From the NCBI GenBank assembly GCA_046316495.1, contig JBKDAM010000016.1, positions 1-64,000 on the forward strand: a DNA stretch of 64,000 nt, read 5' to 3'. The stretch comes from M3007 sp046316495. Lineage in GTDB: Bacteria > Bacteroidota > Bacteroidia > Chitinophagales > Saprospiraceae. The position numbers and the translations under genes were made by a program. Below are positions 26,393-34,712 of this stretch, in pieces (position 1 is the stretch's first letter; each line of letters opens with the position of its first letter). Under the pieces are notes generated by a model. It searched no databases, was not told the DNA's origin, and saw only the letters and a program-made list of their open reading frames with translations.

Positions 26393-27508
26393 ATGAATAT
26401 GCCAAACACACGACTACTCTCCGCTATCTTTTTGCTCCTTTGCTCTCAATTGAACTTTGCTCAAACCGGTCAGGTGCTTTTTCCGGGACTGAGCGGGGCT
26501 GTTTTGCTCGATAGTGTCGTGGCGCACTACAAAACGGACACGACCTTAAGCTACGGCATGGCAAGGGATACCCTTTATGCCAAGGTACTGGCAATTGATG
26601 ACGATACGCTTCGATGCATCTATTCGGAGCACGCACTTTACCTGGATCCAACTCAAGATCCTACCCAATACGTTTACCTCTCTGGCACGGCTAACGGGAT
26701 GAATGCCGAACACGCCTACCCACAATCAAAAGGCGCCTCGGTTGGCATTGCTAGAAGTGATATGCACCACCTGTTTCCAACCCGGATTGCCGTCAATGAG
26801 ACGAGGGGGAGTTTCCCGTTTGCCGATATTCCAGACAACCAGACTGAAAAATGGTTTTTTAAAACGACTACCTTAACTTCGGTGCCAACCAGTCAAAAAG
26901 ACCGGTATTCGGAGTTTAAAACTGGATTTTTTGAACCCAGAGAAGCCTCCAAGGGCGATATAGCACGGTCAGTGTTTTATTTTTACACGATGTACCGTAC
27001 ACAGGCCGACTCGATGGACCCGGTCTTTTTTCAACAGCAACGCGCGACCCTTTGCCAATGGCACCAACAAGACCCCGCTGACGAAGCGGAAGTAATAAAA
27101 ACCTGGCGCATCGCACCCTATCAAGACAACAAGCCGAATCCCTTTGTGTTGGACTGCAGCCTCGTTCATCGCTGCTACTGCCCGGAACTTCCAACCGATT
27201 GCCTCAGCAGTAGTTCGGAAATCAGCCCAGCCACTCGCCCCTTTCAAGTGTTCCCACAACCTTTTAAAGACCAAATAACCATCCGGGCGCAACTGCCTTT
27301 CTTAGGCAAACTCACTGGAACCCTCGCGACGGTGGACGGAAAAACCCTCCGTCAATGGGAGAGCGCTCTTTCAGATACGAATGTTGAACACCACCTTGAG
27401 TCTTTGCATCATTTGCCTCCTGGAGCCTACTCCTTGAGCCTTCGCCTTTCCGCTCCCGGAGAACAAACCTTGGAACAAAGCATCCTGCTGCTTAAAATGC
27501 CAGAATAA
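26393..27508 (+). CDS. Secreted endonuclease I with T9SS-type C-terminal domain
   Basis: A 371-residue precursor from the ATG at 26393 (26399 is equally possible). After a signal peptide (LCSQLNFAQ) it carries the endonuclease I (EndA/Vvn) fold: NAEHAYPQSKG with the catalytic His and RSDMHHLFPT as the beta-beta-alpha-metal site. The last 90 residues (from FQVFPQPFKDQITIRA) look like a T9SS type A sorting domain. The enzyme is a non-specific, metal-dependent nuclease that probably degrades extracellular DNA for nutrients. It is 2 bp from dapF, so the two genes are likely co-transcribed despite unrelated roles. Confidence 0.9.
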   Translation: MNMPNTRLLSAIFLLLCSQLNFAQTGQVLFPGLSGAVLLDSVVAHYKTDTTLSYGMARDTLYAKVLAIDDDTLRCIYSEHALYLDPTQDPTQYVYLSGTANGMNAEHAYPQSKGASVGIARSDMHHLFPTRIAVNETRGSFPFADIPDNQTEKWFFKTTTLTSVPTSQKDRYSEFKTGFFEPREASKGDIARSVFYFYTMYRTQADSMDPVFFQQQRATLCQWHQQDPADEAEVIKTWRIAPYQDNKPNPFVLDCSLVHRCYCPELPTDCLSSSSEISPATRPFQVFPQPFKDQITIRAQLPFLGKLTGTLATVDGKTLRQWESALSDTNVEHHLESLHHLPPGAYSLSLRLSAPGEQTLEQSILLLKMPE

Positions 27509-27510
27509 CT

Positions 27511-28329
27511 ATGTTCAGTTTTTATAAATACCATGGCGCTGGCAACGACTTTATTTTGATCGACCAACGCTTTCAACGCCACCTGAAGCGCAGCGATACC
27601 GAACAAATCGCCTTTTTGTGTGACCGCAAATTTGGGATTGGAGCAGACGGACTCATCCTGCTACAGCATCATTCAGAAGCCCCGATTGAAATGGTCTATT
27701 TTAATTCGGATGGAAGAGAAAGTACCCTTTGCGGAAATGGCGGTCGATGCTTTGCAGCGTTTGCCAACCACCTTGGGGTCGCTAGCGAAACACTGCGCTT
27801 TATGGCCATTGATGGCCTGCATGAAGCCCGGATCAAAACCAACCCAGTTCCGAATGGCCTGGAATGGGTAGAGCTGCAAATGAACCCGGTAAGGGTGCTG
27901 GAGCAAACCGATACAGCCGATTATATTCTGAATACAGGCTCTCCCCATTTCATTCGGTTTGGCCAGCAAATTTTAACTAAAAACATGGTAGAAATCGGTC
28001 GGTCCGTACGCTACAGCGATCGATTCGAAGCCGAGGGAATCAATGTCAACCTCGTGGAGCCCACCCTTGAAGGAGGATTGCTCATCCGAACCTATGAGCG
28101 CGGCGTGGAGGATGAAACGCTGGCCTGCGGTACCGGCATCACTGCCGCCGCTTTGGCATACGCACGCCAACAACACCGCACGGGCCCCCAAGAAATACCC
28201 GTTAAAGCCCTGGGCGGACACCTATCCGTTCGCTTTGATGCCGAACCAGATGGCAGCTTCTCCAATATCTGGCTTTGTGGCCCTGCTCAACGGGTATTCA
28301 AAGGAGAACTGATGAATGGAGAATGGTAA
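27511..28329 (+). CDS. dapF: Diaminopimelate epimerase
   Basis: A 272-residue cytoplasmic enzyme that converts LL- to meso-diaminopimelate for lysine and peptidoglycan synthesis. Both catalytic cysteines are present: one in LCGNGGRC and one in LACGTGI. The start FYKYHGAGNDFILID and the FNSDG block are diagnostic. It begins 2 bp after the endonuclease gene stop. Length is standard. Confidence 0.97.
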   Translation: MFSFYKYHGAGNDFILIDQRFQRHLKRSDTEQIAFLCDRKFGIGADGLILLQHHSEAPIEMVYFNSDGRESTLCGNGGRCFAAFANHLGVASETLRFMAIDGLHEARIKTNPVPNGLEWVELQMNPVRVLEQTDTADYILNTGSPHFIRFGQQILTKNMVEIGRSVRYSDRFEAEGINVNLVEPTLEGGLLIRTYERGVEDETLACGTGITAAALAYARQQHRTGPQEIPVKALGGHLSVRFDAEPDGSFSNIWLCGPAQRVFKGELMNGEW

Positions 28330-28353
28330 CCGATCTCACATCATAACCGGTTT

Positions 28354-29490
28354 ATGAAAAAGCTACTTTTCCCCTTACTCTTGCTTCTACACTCAGGTGT
28401 CAATTCCCAAGCACAAGCAATTGATACCATGGAGCAGATCATTCAATACCGATCCCAGCTCAAACAGGCCCTCCGAACCGGCAATCGGGCCGCTGGAACA
28501 GAAATCACCAAAACATTACTCCCCTATTACAGCTTTCAGCACTGGGCCTTGATGTGGGATGAACGCTGGTTAATTTACCATTGGTCAGGACAAGAACGAA
28601 CCCTTCTGGAGGAGGTAAAACTACACACAGAATCCAGCCGATACCTGGAAGAATACGCCAAGGCCCCACCCGCCGATAGCCTCTTCGAAGTAGCCGATTC
28701 GCTGATGTACACCCTCCGTCCCAAGTACGCTGCAGAGCTAGTAGACCGTGGACTCAGTCTGGAAGAACAAGCCTTTGTGCTACTGCACCTACAATACCTG
28801 CTTCGCAACCACGAGGAAGCTGAAAAAGAGAAAAGAGCACTCTTCCTTCAAGACTACCCAGAATCCCCGTTCTCGACCTATATTAAAACCTTTTTGCCAC
28901 TCCCCCCAGCCCCCATTGATTATTACTGGTCGCTGGATGCCCGGATACTTAACAACAACTGGACGGGTGACTTATTGCCTATCCTAAACCCGGGTTGGGG
29001 AGGCCAAGTGGGTGTATTCCTCCACAAAAAACGGTGGAATTTTGGAATGAATTTACAATTGTCCAGGCAAAAACTAAACCGCCCCATCACCGAGAGATAC
29101 GATGTCTGGCCCAAAAATGCACCCTCCTCCTTCCTGGGATTCGGTATTCAAGGCGGATTTACAGTACTCAACCAATCCAAAATCAAAATATGGCCAAGTG
29201 TGGAAGCGGGTTGGAATAACCTGACCCCTGTCAACAACAAAGACAGTGGCATACCAGACGAATTGTTCTACTCCCTGTTTACCTACCAATCCGCCTATGT
29301 AGGAGCAGCACTCAACGTAGATTTAAAAATGGTTCCCCAAACACCCCATCCTAAAGGACTTTACCCCACCAAATACAACGGGATCCGAATCGCGCTTGGA
29401 TACAACCTTTTGAATTTTCACTGGGCCAATTCACAACTCGATGGAAATGCCGTTTACCTGGCCATTGGATACCAATTATCCACCAACTAA
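28354..29490 (+). CDS. Outer-membrane-like protein of unknown function
   Basis: A 378-residue protein with a signal peptide (MKKLLFPLLLLLHSG to NSQAQA). Residues about 25-185 look helical with TPR-like character; residues about 195-378 alternate polar and aromatic residues (VGVFLHKKRWNFGMNLQLSRQ, GIRIALGYNLLNFHW) as in an outer-membrane beta barrel of 8-10 strands. The C-terminus ends IGYQLSTN. I recognise no family. It is 24 bp after dapF and 20 bp before the NAPRT-like gene, so one operon is plausible. Confidence 0.65.
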   Translation: MKKLLFPLLLLLHSGVNSQAQAIDTMEQIIQYRSQLKQALRTGNRAAGTEITKTLLPYYSFQHWALMWDERWLIYHWSGQERTLLEEVKLHTESSRYLEEYAKAPPADSLFEVADSLMYTLRPKYAAELVDRGLSLEEQAFVLLHLQYLLRNHEEAEKEKRALFLQDYPESPFSTYIKTFLPLPPAPIDYYWSLDARILNNNWTGDLLPILNPGWGGQVGVFLHKKRWNFGMNLQLSRQKLNRPITERYDVWPKNAPSSFLGFGIQGGFTVLNQSKIKIWPSVEAGWNNLTPVNNKDSGIPDELFYSLFTYQSAYVGAALNVDLKMVPQTPHPKGLYPTKYNGIRIALGYNLLNFHWANSQLDGNAVYLAIGYQLSTN

Positions 29491-29510
29491 TACAAAAACA
29501 AGACTTCTAT

Positions 29511-30437
29511 ATGCAATTTGACTGGCTATCCGATCTAAGTCCCGCCTTGAAAGCGCAGGAATACTGGCAGAAACGCAATTACCAGCAAGAGGGACTTTTT
29601 CAGGTCGTGTACCGCCCTAGAAGGCCTTTCGCGATTTCTTGTGGTGCAGGACTGCTGGCAGAGCATATTCGCCATTTCCGGTTTAGTCCAGCGTTCATTC
29701 AACGAATGGGCCAAATGACGGCTGGGGGGGGCGGAAGTATATTTACCGAAAGCTTTTTAAACCACCTTCAACGAATGCGGCTACGTGTCAATGTTTGGGC
29801 CCCACCCGAAGGCATGCTGCTGCTTCCCGGAGAACCCTTAGCCATCGTGAGCGGTCCAGTAGAGCAAATCTATCTCATGGAATCCGCTTTTCGATTCCTC
29901 CTCTGGCGTTCCTCCCAATGGGCTACCCGGATTGCCTCCGCGCGCTGGCAAGCTCAAAACTGGACGGAAGAAGAGGCCCCTGTTGCACCCTCCTCCCCTT
30001 TTAACTTTGACGGATGGAAAATTCGAGCGGAATACATCGGGGGCGCCCTGGCAGACGATATTTTAGACACCATTAAAGAACCTAGCAGACCACCTGACCC
30101 GGAAGAGGGATTACACCCACTTGACCAAGAGGGATTAATCCAGGTTAGAAGGGCCTTCAAAGGGCAAACCGTACTCGGTGATATCTGGTTGACCGCAGCC
30201 CAAGAAGAACTCGCCAGCGTCAGCCGAACCCAAGCAGACTTACGGGATATCCGAACAGGAGAGGTGCGCCACCTTTCCTTTACCCGCTTTCAAAACCTTT
30301 ACCAACCTGTTCTGGTAAAAGGCCATCCAGTACTCTCCAATACCCGAATTAGCTACCTGCGTCAGCGAACCCTCAAACAATTGGAACTGTTTCAAGGAGA
30401 TCGCCTCGAAGCCTATCCAAGGGGATTTAGTTGTTAA
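29511..30437 (+). CDS. Nicotinate phosphoribosyltransferase homologue lacking the catalytic barrel
   Basis: A 308-residue cytoplasmic protein. Residues about 25-145 read as the NAPRTase N-terminal domain (FQVVYRPRRPFAISCGAGL, RHFRFSPAFIQRMG, VNVWAPPEGMLLLPGEPLAIV, QIYLMESAFRFLLWRSSQWATRIA). Residues about 200-308 read as the NAPRTase C-terminal part (GLIQVRRAFKGQTVLGDIW, LYQPVLVKGHPV, final YPRGFS). The roughly 200-residue TIM barrel that holds the phosphoribosyl site and catalytic His is missing, and only about 50 residues join the two parts; family members are about 390-490 residues. It is in frame throughout, includes a run of eight G (29724-29731), and is unlikely to have NAPRT activity. 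It overlaps the convergent pseudouridine synthase gene by 11 bp. Confidence 0.7.
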   Translation: MQFDWLSDLSPALKAQEYWQKRNYQQEGLFQVVYRPRRPFAISCGAGLLAEHIRHFRFSPAFIQRMGQMTAGGGGSIFTESFLNHLQRMRLRVNVWAPPEGMLLLPGEPLAIVSGPVEQIYLMESAFRFLLWRSSQWATRIASARWQAQNWTEEEAPVAPSSPFNFDGWKIRAEYIGGALADDILDTIKEPSRPPDPEEGLHPLDQEGLIQVRRAFKGQTVLGDIWLTAAQEELASVSRTQADLRDIRTGEVRHLSFTRFQNLYQPVLVKGHPVLSNTRISYLRQRTLKQLELFQGDRLEAYPRGFSC

Positions 30438-30990
30438 TCAAAACTACCTCCCCGGGCTGCAGATCGCCCAACTCAATGGCACCAATCGCTACCCGCACGA
30501 GGCGGAGGACAGGATAGCCCACCGCTGCACACATTTTTCGGACTTGTCGGTTTTTACCCTCCGTCAGGGTGATCGCTACCCAGCAGTCCGGAATAGATTT
30601 CCGAACCCGTATGGGTGGAACCCGATCCGGCAAAACCGGTGGTTCCTCCAATAAAATAGCTTTTGCCGGCGCCGTCCGATACGCTTTCCCATTCACTGTA
30701 ATGGTCACTCCTTGCTCAAGCAAGGCCAGAGCCGCTGCATCTGGAATGCCCTCCACCTGCGCCCAATAGGTCTTTTCGTGGGCTCGCTTGGGATTCAGAA
30801 GCTGATCGTTTAAACGACGGTCATTGGTCAACAATAGCAAACCCTCACTATCTGCATCCAATCGCCCCACCGGATACACATCTTTCGGAAACGAGAACGC
30901 TAAATCAGCAAGGGTCTGCTGACCAGGTACTTCTACGGTAAACTGACTTAGCATACCGTATGGTTTGTAAATTTTATAGGTTTGGAACAA
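30427..30990 (-). CDS. RsuA/RluE-family rRNA pseudouridine synthase
   Basis: A 187-residue protein with the family's catalytic Asp in GRLDADSEGLLLLTND, KTYWAQVEG, and the late EGKNRQVRKMCAAVGYPVLRLVRV block. These enzymes isomerise specific uridines in rRNA; the short form without an S4 domain is closest to RluE (23S rRNA, U2457 in E. coli numbering). No ATG lies near the start, so the TTG at 30990, 2 bp after the upstream gene's stop, is the likely initiator, with coupling probable. The 3' end overlaps the convergent NAPRT-like gene. Confidence 0.9.
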   Translation of the reverse strand: MFQTYKIYKPYGMLSQFTVEVPGQQTLADLAFSFPKDVYPVGRLDADSEGLLLLTNDRRLNDQLLNPKRAHEKTYWAQVEGIPDAAALALLEQGVTITVNGKAYRTAPAKAILLEEPPVLPDRVPPIRVRKSIPDCWVAITLTEGKNRQVRKMCAAVGYPVLRLVRVAIGAIELGDLQPGEVVLINN

Positions 30991-30992
30991 AA

Positions 30993-32240
30993 TTAGCGCT
31001 GAATAGAAAGCGATTTTACCACTCTCCCCTTGGAAGTAATGATTTGTAAGGAATAGTTACCTGCTGGATACCGCCCCACTTGCAATGCTTGTCCAGACCA
31101 ATAGGCATCATTAACAAAGAGCAACTGCCCTTGCTGATTCCAGCATTCGATTCGAACTGGAGTAGAGGGATCCTCCAGGAGCAGTGAAAAAGAGGAAGCA
31201 GCCGGATTAGGAAATACCTGAACAGAGGCTTCCCAATTGGCTGGCTCGGAGAGATCACTCGTTGCGCAAACCACCGCCTCAAAATAGTCAAAGCATTTTT
31301 GCTGAAAATTGGCATATTGCGCAGCATTTTGAGTATTAGTATACATCCCTGTATGATCACCACCAACTACTGTTTCGAGGTAATGAGTAAGGCCTACCTC
31401 GTCCGCTCGGGGATGAATCAGGCCAGAACCCTCTAGGTAAGCAATTCCGGCAGCCAAGCCTGTTTCAAAGTACACCGTGTTGTCATTCGTACCATGGATA
31501 CTCACCAATGGAACATTCCCAGACTGCAGCCATTCCCTGCGGTAGAGACCTCCAGAGCGGTTGTAAACTCCACTTACCCTTGATGAAAAAGTACGGTTCA
31601 AGGCAGATCCAGAATTCCCATCCAAGCCACCGTTTTCTAATAAAGCATTGGCGATAGACGGTGGCAAATCATCTCCTTCATCCATGTAAGCATGGTGAAG
31701 GGCCGTCACCGCACCAGCTGAATATCCCCCAACGAAAATAAAGTTGGTATCCGCTCGAAATAAATTCTGACCAGCCGCATCCGCCCGAAAAAATCGAACC
31801 GCTGCTTTCATGTCGCTAACCGCCTTCGTCACCGCACCAAATATGGCAGTTGAGTCCGGAAAACCCAGAACCAAAGCAGGATACAAGCGGTATTGAATGG
31901 ATGCCGCCACATAACCAGCACGTGCAAAACGTTCACAATCGTCTTTCATGCTGGACTTATCGCCAAAAATAAAGCTACCACCATGCGCCAAGACTACCAC
32001 CGGACGAGCGGCAGCAGCATCTCCCTCTGGCTCATAAATATCAATTTGCAGCACAACCGAATCACTGAAAATAGGCGGTAAATCCTCGTGGTTGGGCGCG
32101 GGCGCATAATTGACGGTCGTTTTTTTTACCGTATTAAATAGAGACTGCTTAAAACGGGTACCATCACATGCAGCATTCTGCGCTTCGGATGCATCTATGG
32201 TCAAAAATAGAAAACCAAGGGTAAATAAAAAGATACGCAT
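30993..32240 (-). CDS. Secreted esterase/lipase-like alpha/beta hydrolase with T9SS domain
   Basis: A 415-residue precursor with a signal peptide ending near ASEAQN. The alpha/beta hydrolase core shows the oxyanion segment AHGGSFIFGDKS, nucleophile Ser in GYSAGA, acid near NDNTVYFETG and His in VGGDHTGMY, so the triad is intact. The last 75 residues (VQVFPNPAASSFSLLLEDPS through GRVVKSLSIQR) are a T9SS type A sorting domain. It probably acts outside the cell on esters; substrate unknown. Shares an operon with the pseudouridine synthase gene (2-bp gap). Confidence 0.88.
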   Translation of the reverse strand: MRIFLFTLGFLFLTIDASEAQNAACDGTRFKQSLFNTVKKTTVNYAPAPNHEDLPPIFSDSVVLQIDIYEPEGDAAAARPVVVLAHGGSFIFGDKSSMKDDCERFARAGYVAASIQYRLYPALVLGFPDSTAIFGAVTKAVSDMKAAVRFFRADAAGQNLFRADTNFIFVGGYSAGAVTALHHAYMDEGDDLPPSIANALLENGGLDGNSGSALNRTFSSRVSGVYNRSGGLYRREWLQSGNVPLVSIHGTNDNTVYFETGLAAGIAYLEGSGLIHPRADEVGLTHYLETVVGGDHTGMYTNTQNAAQYANFQQKCFDYFEAVVCATSDLSEPANWEASVQVFPNPAASSFSLLLEDPSTPVRIECWNQQGQLLFVNDAYWSGQALQVGRYPAGNYSLQIITSKGRVVKSLSIQR

Positions 32241-32578
32241 AGTAGAGAAAAGAATAAAGTAAAGAGAACGGCATTCACTGCACCGAATACTCGGTTCTTG
32301 CTAGTATGCCTGGTCGAAAACGCTCCAAATATACGAAAAGAAAGAAAATACCCCCTTTCTTCCTAAACTACCTGAACGCAATTTGCCAAAAAAAGTCAAT
32401 AAAGAACCCTTTTACACCGCCTGAGTAACCTGCCTCCTGTGCCAAAAAGTAAAACGGACAGCTTTTTACCAACTCTAGTCTTCATTTCTTCAAACGAGCA
32501 AATCGGAAACAGTACCTTTACACGCAGAGAATAGGATACACCTTTCTATCCCCTGTACTCTCCTAAACACTACCCATT
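32241..32578. other. Gap between divergent genes
   Basis: A 338-bp gap with no gene. A minus-strand box TATATTTG (32326-32333) suits the esterase gene. A plus-strand TACCTTTA (32513-32520), one base off consensus, may serve the choice-of-anchor L gene. Nothing else stands out. Confidence 0.5.
32326..32333 (-). promoter_or_regulatory. -7 promoter box of the esterase gene
   Basis: TATATTTG on the minus strand fits TAnnTTTG; leader of about 80 nt. Confidence 0.55.
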
Positions 32579-34048
32579 ATGCAACGATTTTTCACCCTTC
32601 TATTCCCCTTTCTCCTCAGCGCAAACCTTGCCAACGCTCAGTTATTTGTGGATACCAGCTACACCGTGGAGCAAATGGTGTTTGGTTTTTTCAACAACAA
32701 CGGCGTCAGCATTTCCAACCTAAACTATACGGGTGCACCAGCTGCATTGGCCTTTTTTGAAGGCAGCCAATCTAATATTGGCTTAAATGCGGGTTTGCTC
32801 ATCACTACTGGTAATGCGGAGAATGCGATCGGACCGAATGATACAGAAAGTAGTACCGGCAACCTCCAAGTACCCGGCTCCAGCTACTTGGACGCCCTCA
32901 TTCCAGGCTATACTACCCTTGATGCCGCTGTCATTGAACTAGACCTAGTCCCCACTACCGATACCCTTTGTTTTCGATATGTGTTTGCCTCCGAAGAATA
33001 CCAGGAATATGTAGGAACCAGCTTCAACGATATCTTTGCCTTCTTCATCGAAGGCCCTGGGTACTCGACTTCTGATTCCATTTATGTCCAACCCAGCACC
33101 TACATTTCATTTGATAGCTGTGTTATCTGTGTGGATACTTTTTTAGTCCAAACCGACACCTTCTGCTACTTTGATAGCACGCTGATGCAATTGATTTGCA
33201 ATGAGTACAGTGACACCTTACTGGTTTGGTGCTACACTGATCCGAATTGCGAGCCTGACACTATTACCTACCCGGGCTATTGGTACCAGTCACCTGGTGG
33301 CACTAATATTGCTCAAATTCCAACGACTAATTTGCCGGTGGCAATCAACAACCTAAACCAATTCGCTTATGCGCAGTACTATAACTCCAATGCGGGTGGC
33401 TTAACGGTCCAATACGATGGATTTACGGTTCCATTATGGGCCAAAGCGGTGGTGACACCAGGAGAGAGCTACCACATCCGAATCGCCATAGCCGATGCAG
33501 GCGACGCTGCATTTGACTCTGGAGTCTTTTTGAGTATTGAAAGTATTGGAGGCGATTCCCTGTTGCCGGTGGAACCCGCCTTTATTACTCAGCCTGGACC
33601 AGACCAACGGACCTTTTATTTTGACAACCAAACCTTATGGGCCACCCAATGGCACTGGGACTTTGGAGATGGGTTTATCAGTGAGGAGCGGAATCCTACC
33701 CACAGTTATACCCAGGATGGCAACTATCAGGTCAACCTGACCGCTAGCAACTGGTGTTCGCAAGAAACTACCACCTATGCATTGGCGGTGGGTACCACAG
33801 GGACCCAAGCAGCGCCAGAGGCCATCTTTAAGATCGCACCGAACCCCACCAACGGAGCAGTGAACGTTCAATTGTTAGACTCGGAAACCGCGACTCTGCG
33901 TTTATGGAACCTAGATGGCCGCTTATTAGTGGAGCAACAAGTGCAACAGTCTGCTCGCCTATCGCTGGATGATTTCAACCCAGGGGTTTATATCTTGCAG
34001 GTTTTCACCGAGAACGGAATTTTTTCTCAAAAAATTATTCGGAACTAA
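32579..34048 (+). CDS. T9SS-exported choice-of-anchor L and PKD domain protein
   Basis: A 489-residue precursor with a signal peptide (to LANAQ). Residues about 25-205 match the choice-of-anchor L pattern (GLNAGLLITTGNAENAIGPN, CFRYVFASEEYQEYVG, FNDIFAFFIEGPG), with an insert rich in Cys and Asp at about 180-230. A PKD domain follows (about 340-405; WHWDFGDGFISEERNPTHSY) and a T9SS type A domain ends the protein (FKIAPNPTNGAVNVQLL to SQKIIRN). Such proteins are surface-attached adhesins or matrix components; no enzyme activity is evident. It stands alone in transcription. Confidence 0.9.
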   Translation: MQRFFTLLFPFLLSANLANAQLFVDTSYTVEQMVFGFFNNNGVSISNLNYTGAPAALAFFEGSQSNIGLNAGLLITTGNAENAIGPNDTESSTGNLQVPGSSYLDALIPGYTTLDAAVIELDLVPTTDTLCFRYVFASEEYQEYVGTSFNDIFAFFIEGPGYSTSDSIYVQPSTYISFDSCVICVDTFLVQTDTFCYFDSTLMQLICNEYSDTLLVWCYTDPNCEPDTITYPGYWYQSPGGTNIAQIPTTNLPVAINNLNQFAYAQYYNSNAGGLTVQYDGFTVPLWAKAVVTPGESYHIRIAIADAGDAAFDSGVFLSIESIGGDSLLPVEPAFITQPGPDQRTFYFDNQTLWATQWHWDFGDGFISEERNPTHSYTQDGNYQVNLTASNWCSQETTTYALAVGTTGTQAAPEAIFKIAPNPTNGAVNVQLLDSETATLRLWNLDGRLLVEQQVQQSARLSLDDFNPGVYILQVFTENGIFSQKIIRN

Positions 34049-34110
34049 GCATTCTGCCAGTAGCTTTGCTGATCAAACAGAAGAGCTACCAGGTTTGGTT
34101 CTCCATACTG

Positions 34111-34150
34111 AGCAAGAGCCATTGCCCTCTTTTGGACAATGGCTCTTGCT
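34111..34150. repeat. 14-bp perfect inverted repeat upstream of the MBL-fold gene
   Basis: AGCAAGAGCCATTG (34111-34124) and CAATGGCTCTTGCT (34137-34150) with a 12-nt spacer, ending 14 bp before the ATG. As RNA it makes a strong hairpin with no T run. It could be a poor terminator of the upstream gene or a structure masking the start of the downstream gene. Confidence 0.7.
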
Positions 34151-34164
34151 ACCTATATTGGATT

Positions 34165-34644
34165 ATGAAAATACATACGATTGATTTGCAATTTATGGGC
34201 GTCGACCGCTCCATCGCGGCGTATGCTGTGGAGGGATCGGGAGGAGTAGTCCTGATAGAGACGGGGCCTTATTCGACATGGGGGGCCCTTCAAAAAGGCT
34301 TGATAGAACATGGATTCCATATTGATCAGATCCAATCTGTTTTTCTGTCACATATTCACTTTGATCATGCCGGGGCGGCTTGGGCCTTGGCGGAAAGAGG
34401 CGCCACGATTTATGTACATCCAGCAGGGCTTCCCCACTTAGCTGCACCGGAAAAACTGTATAACTCTGCCAGGCAGATTTATGGAGATCAGATGGAGTTG
34501 CTTTGGGGGAAAATGGAACCGATCGCAGAGGAGCGCTTGTACGCCCCACAGCATGGTGAGACGATTGAGACCTGTGGGTTACGGCTAACGGCCTGGTATA
34601 CGCCCGGTCATGCGGTTCACCACATTGCTTGGGAGGTAGTTTAA
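34165..34644 (+). pseudogene. MBL-fold metallo-hydrolase, C-terminally truncated
   Basis: A 159-residue reading frame from the ATG at 34165; the longer open frame adds 33 residues that run through the hairpin. It carries HxHxDH (HIHFDHAG, residues 63-70) and the next ligand His149 in TPGHAVHH, then stops at IAWEVV. Family members with this opening are about 290-300 residues and continue with a GDxxF metal-bridging Asp and a final His, both absent here. The stop is 6 bp before a strong terminator, so no downstream frame restores the rest. It looks like a deletion remnant; a functional short form cannot be excluded. Confidence 0.7.
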
Positions 34645-34650
34645 AAAATG

Positions 34651-34692
34651 AAAAAGCGCCGGGAAAGCTCAACAGCTCCCGGCGCTTTTTTT
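34651..34692. terminator. Bidirectional terminator between MBL remnant and infB
   Basis: Stem AAAAAGCGCCGGGA/TCCCGGCGCTTTTT (14 bp) with a 12-nt loop and flanking A/T runs; ends infB on the minus strand and the remnant on the plus strand. Confidence 0.9.
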
Positions 34693-34712
34693 ATAGCCAA
34701 ACAAAGGAGGAG

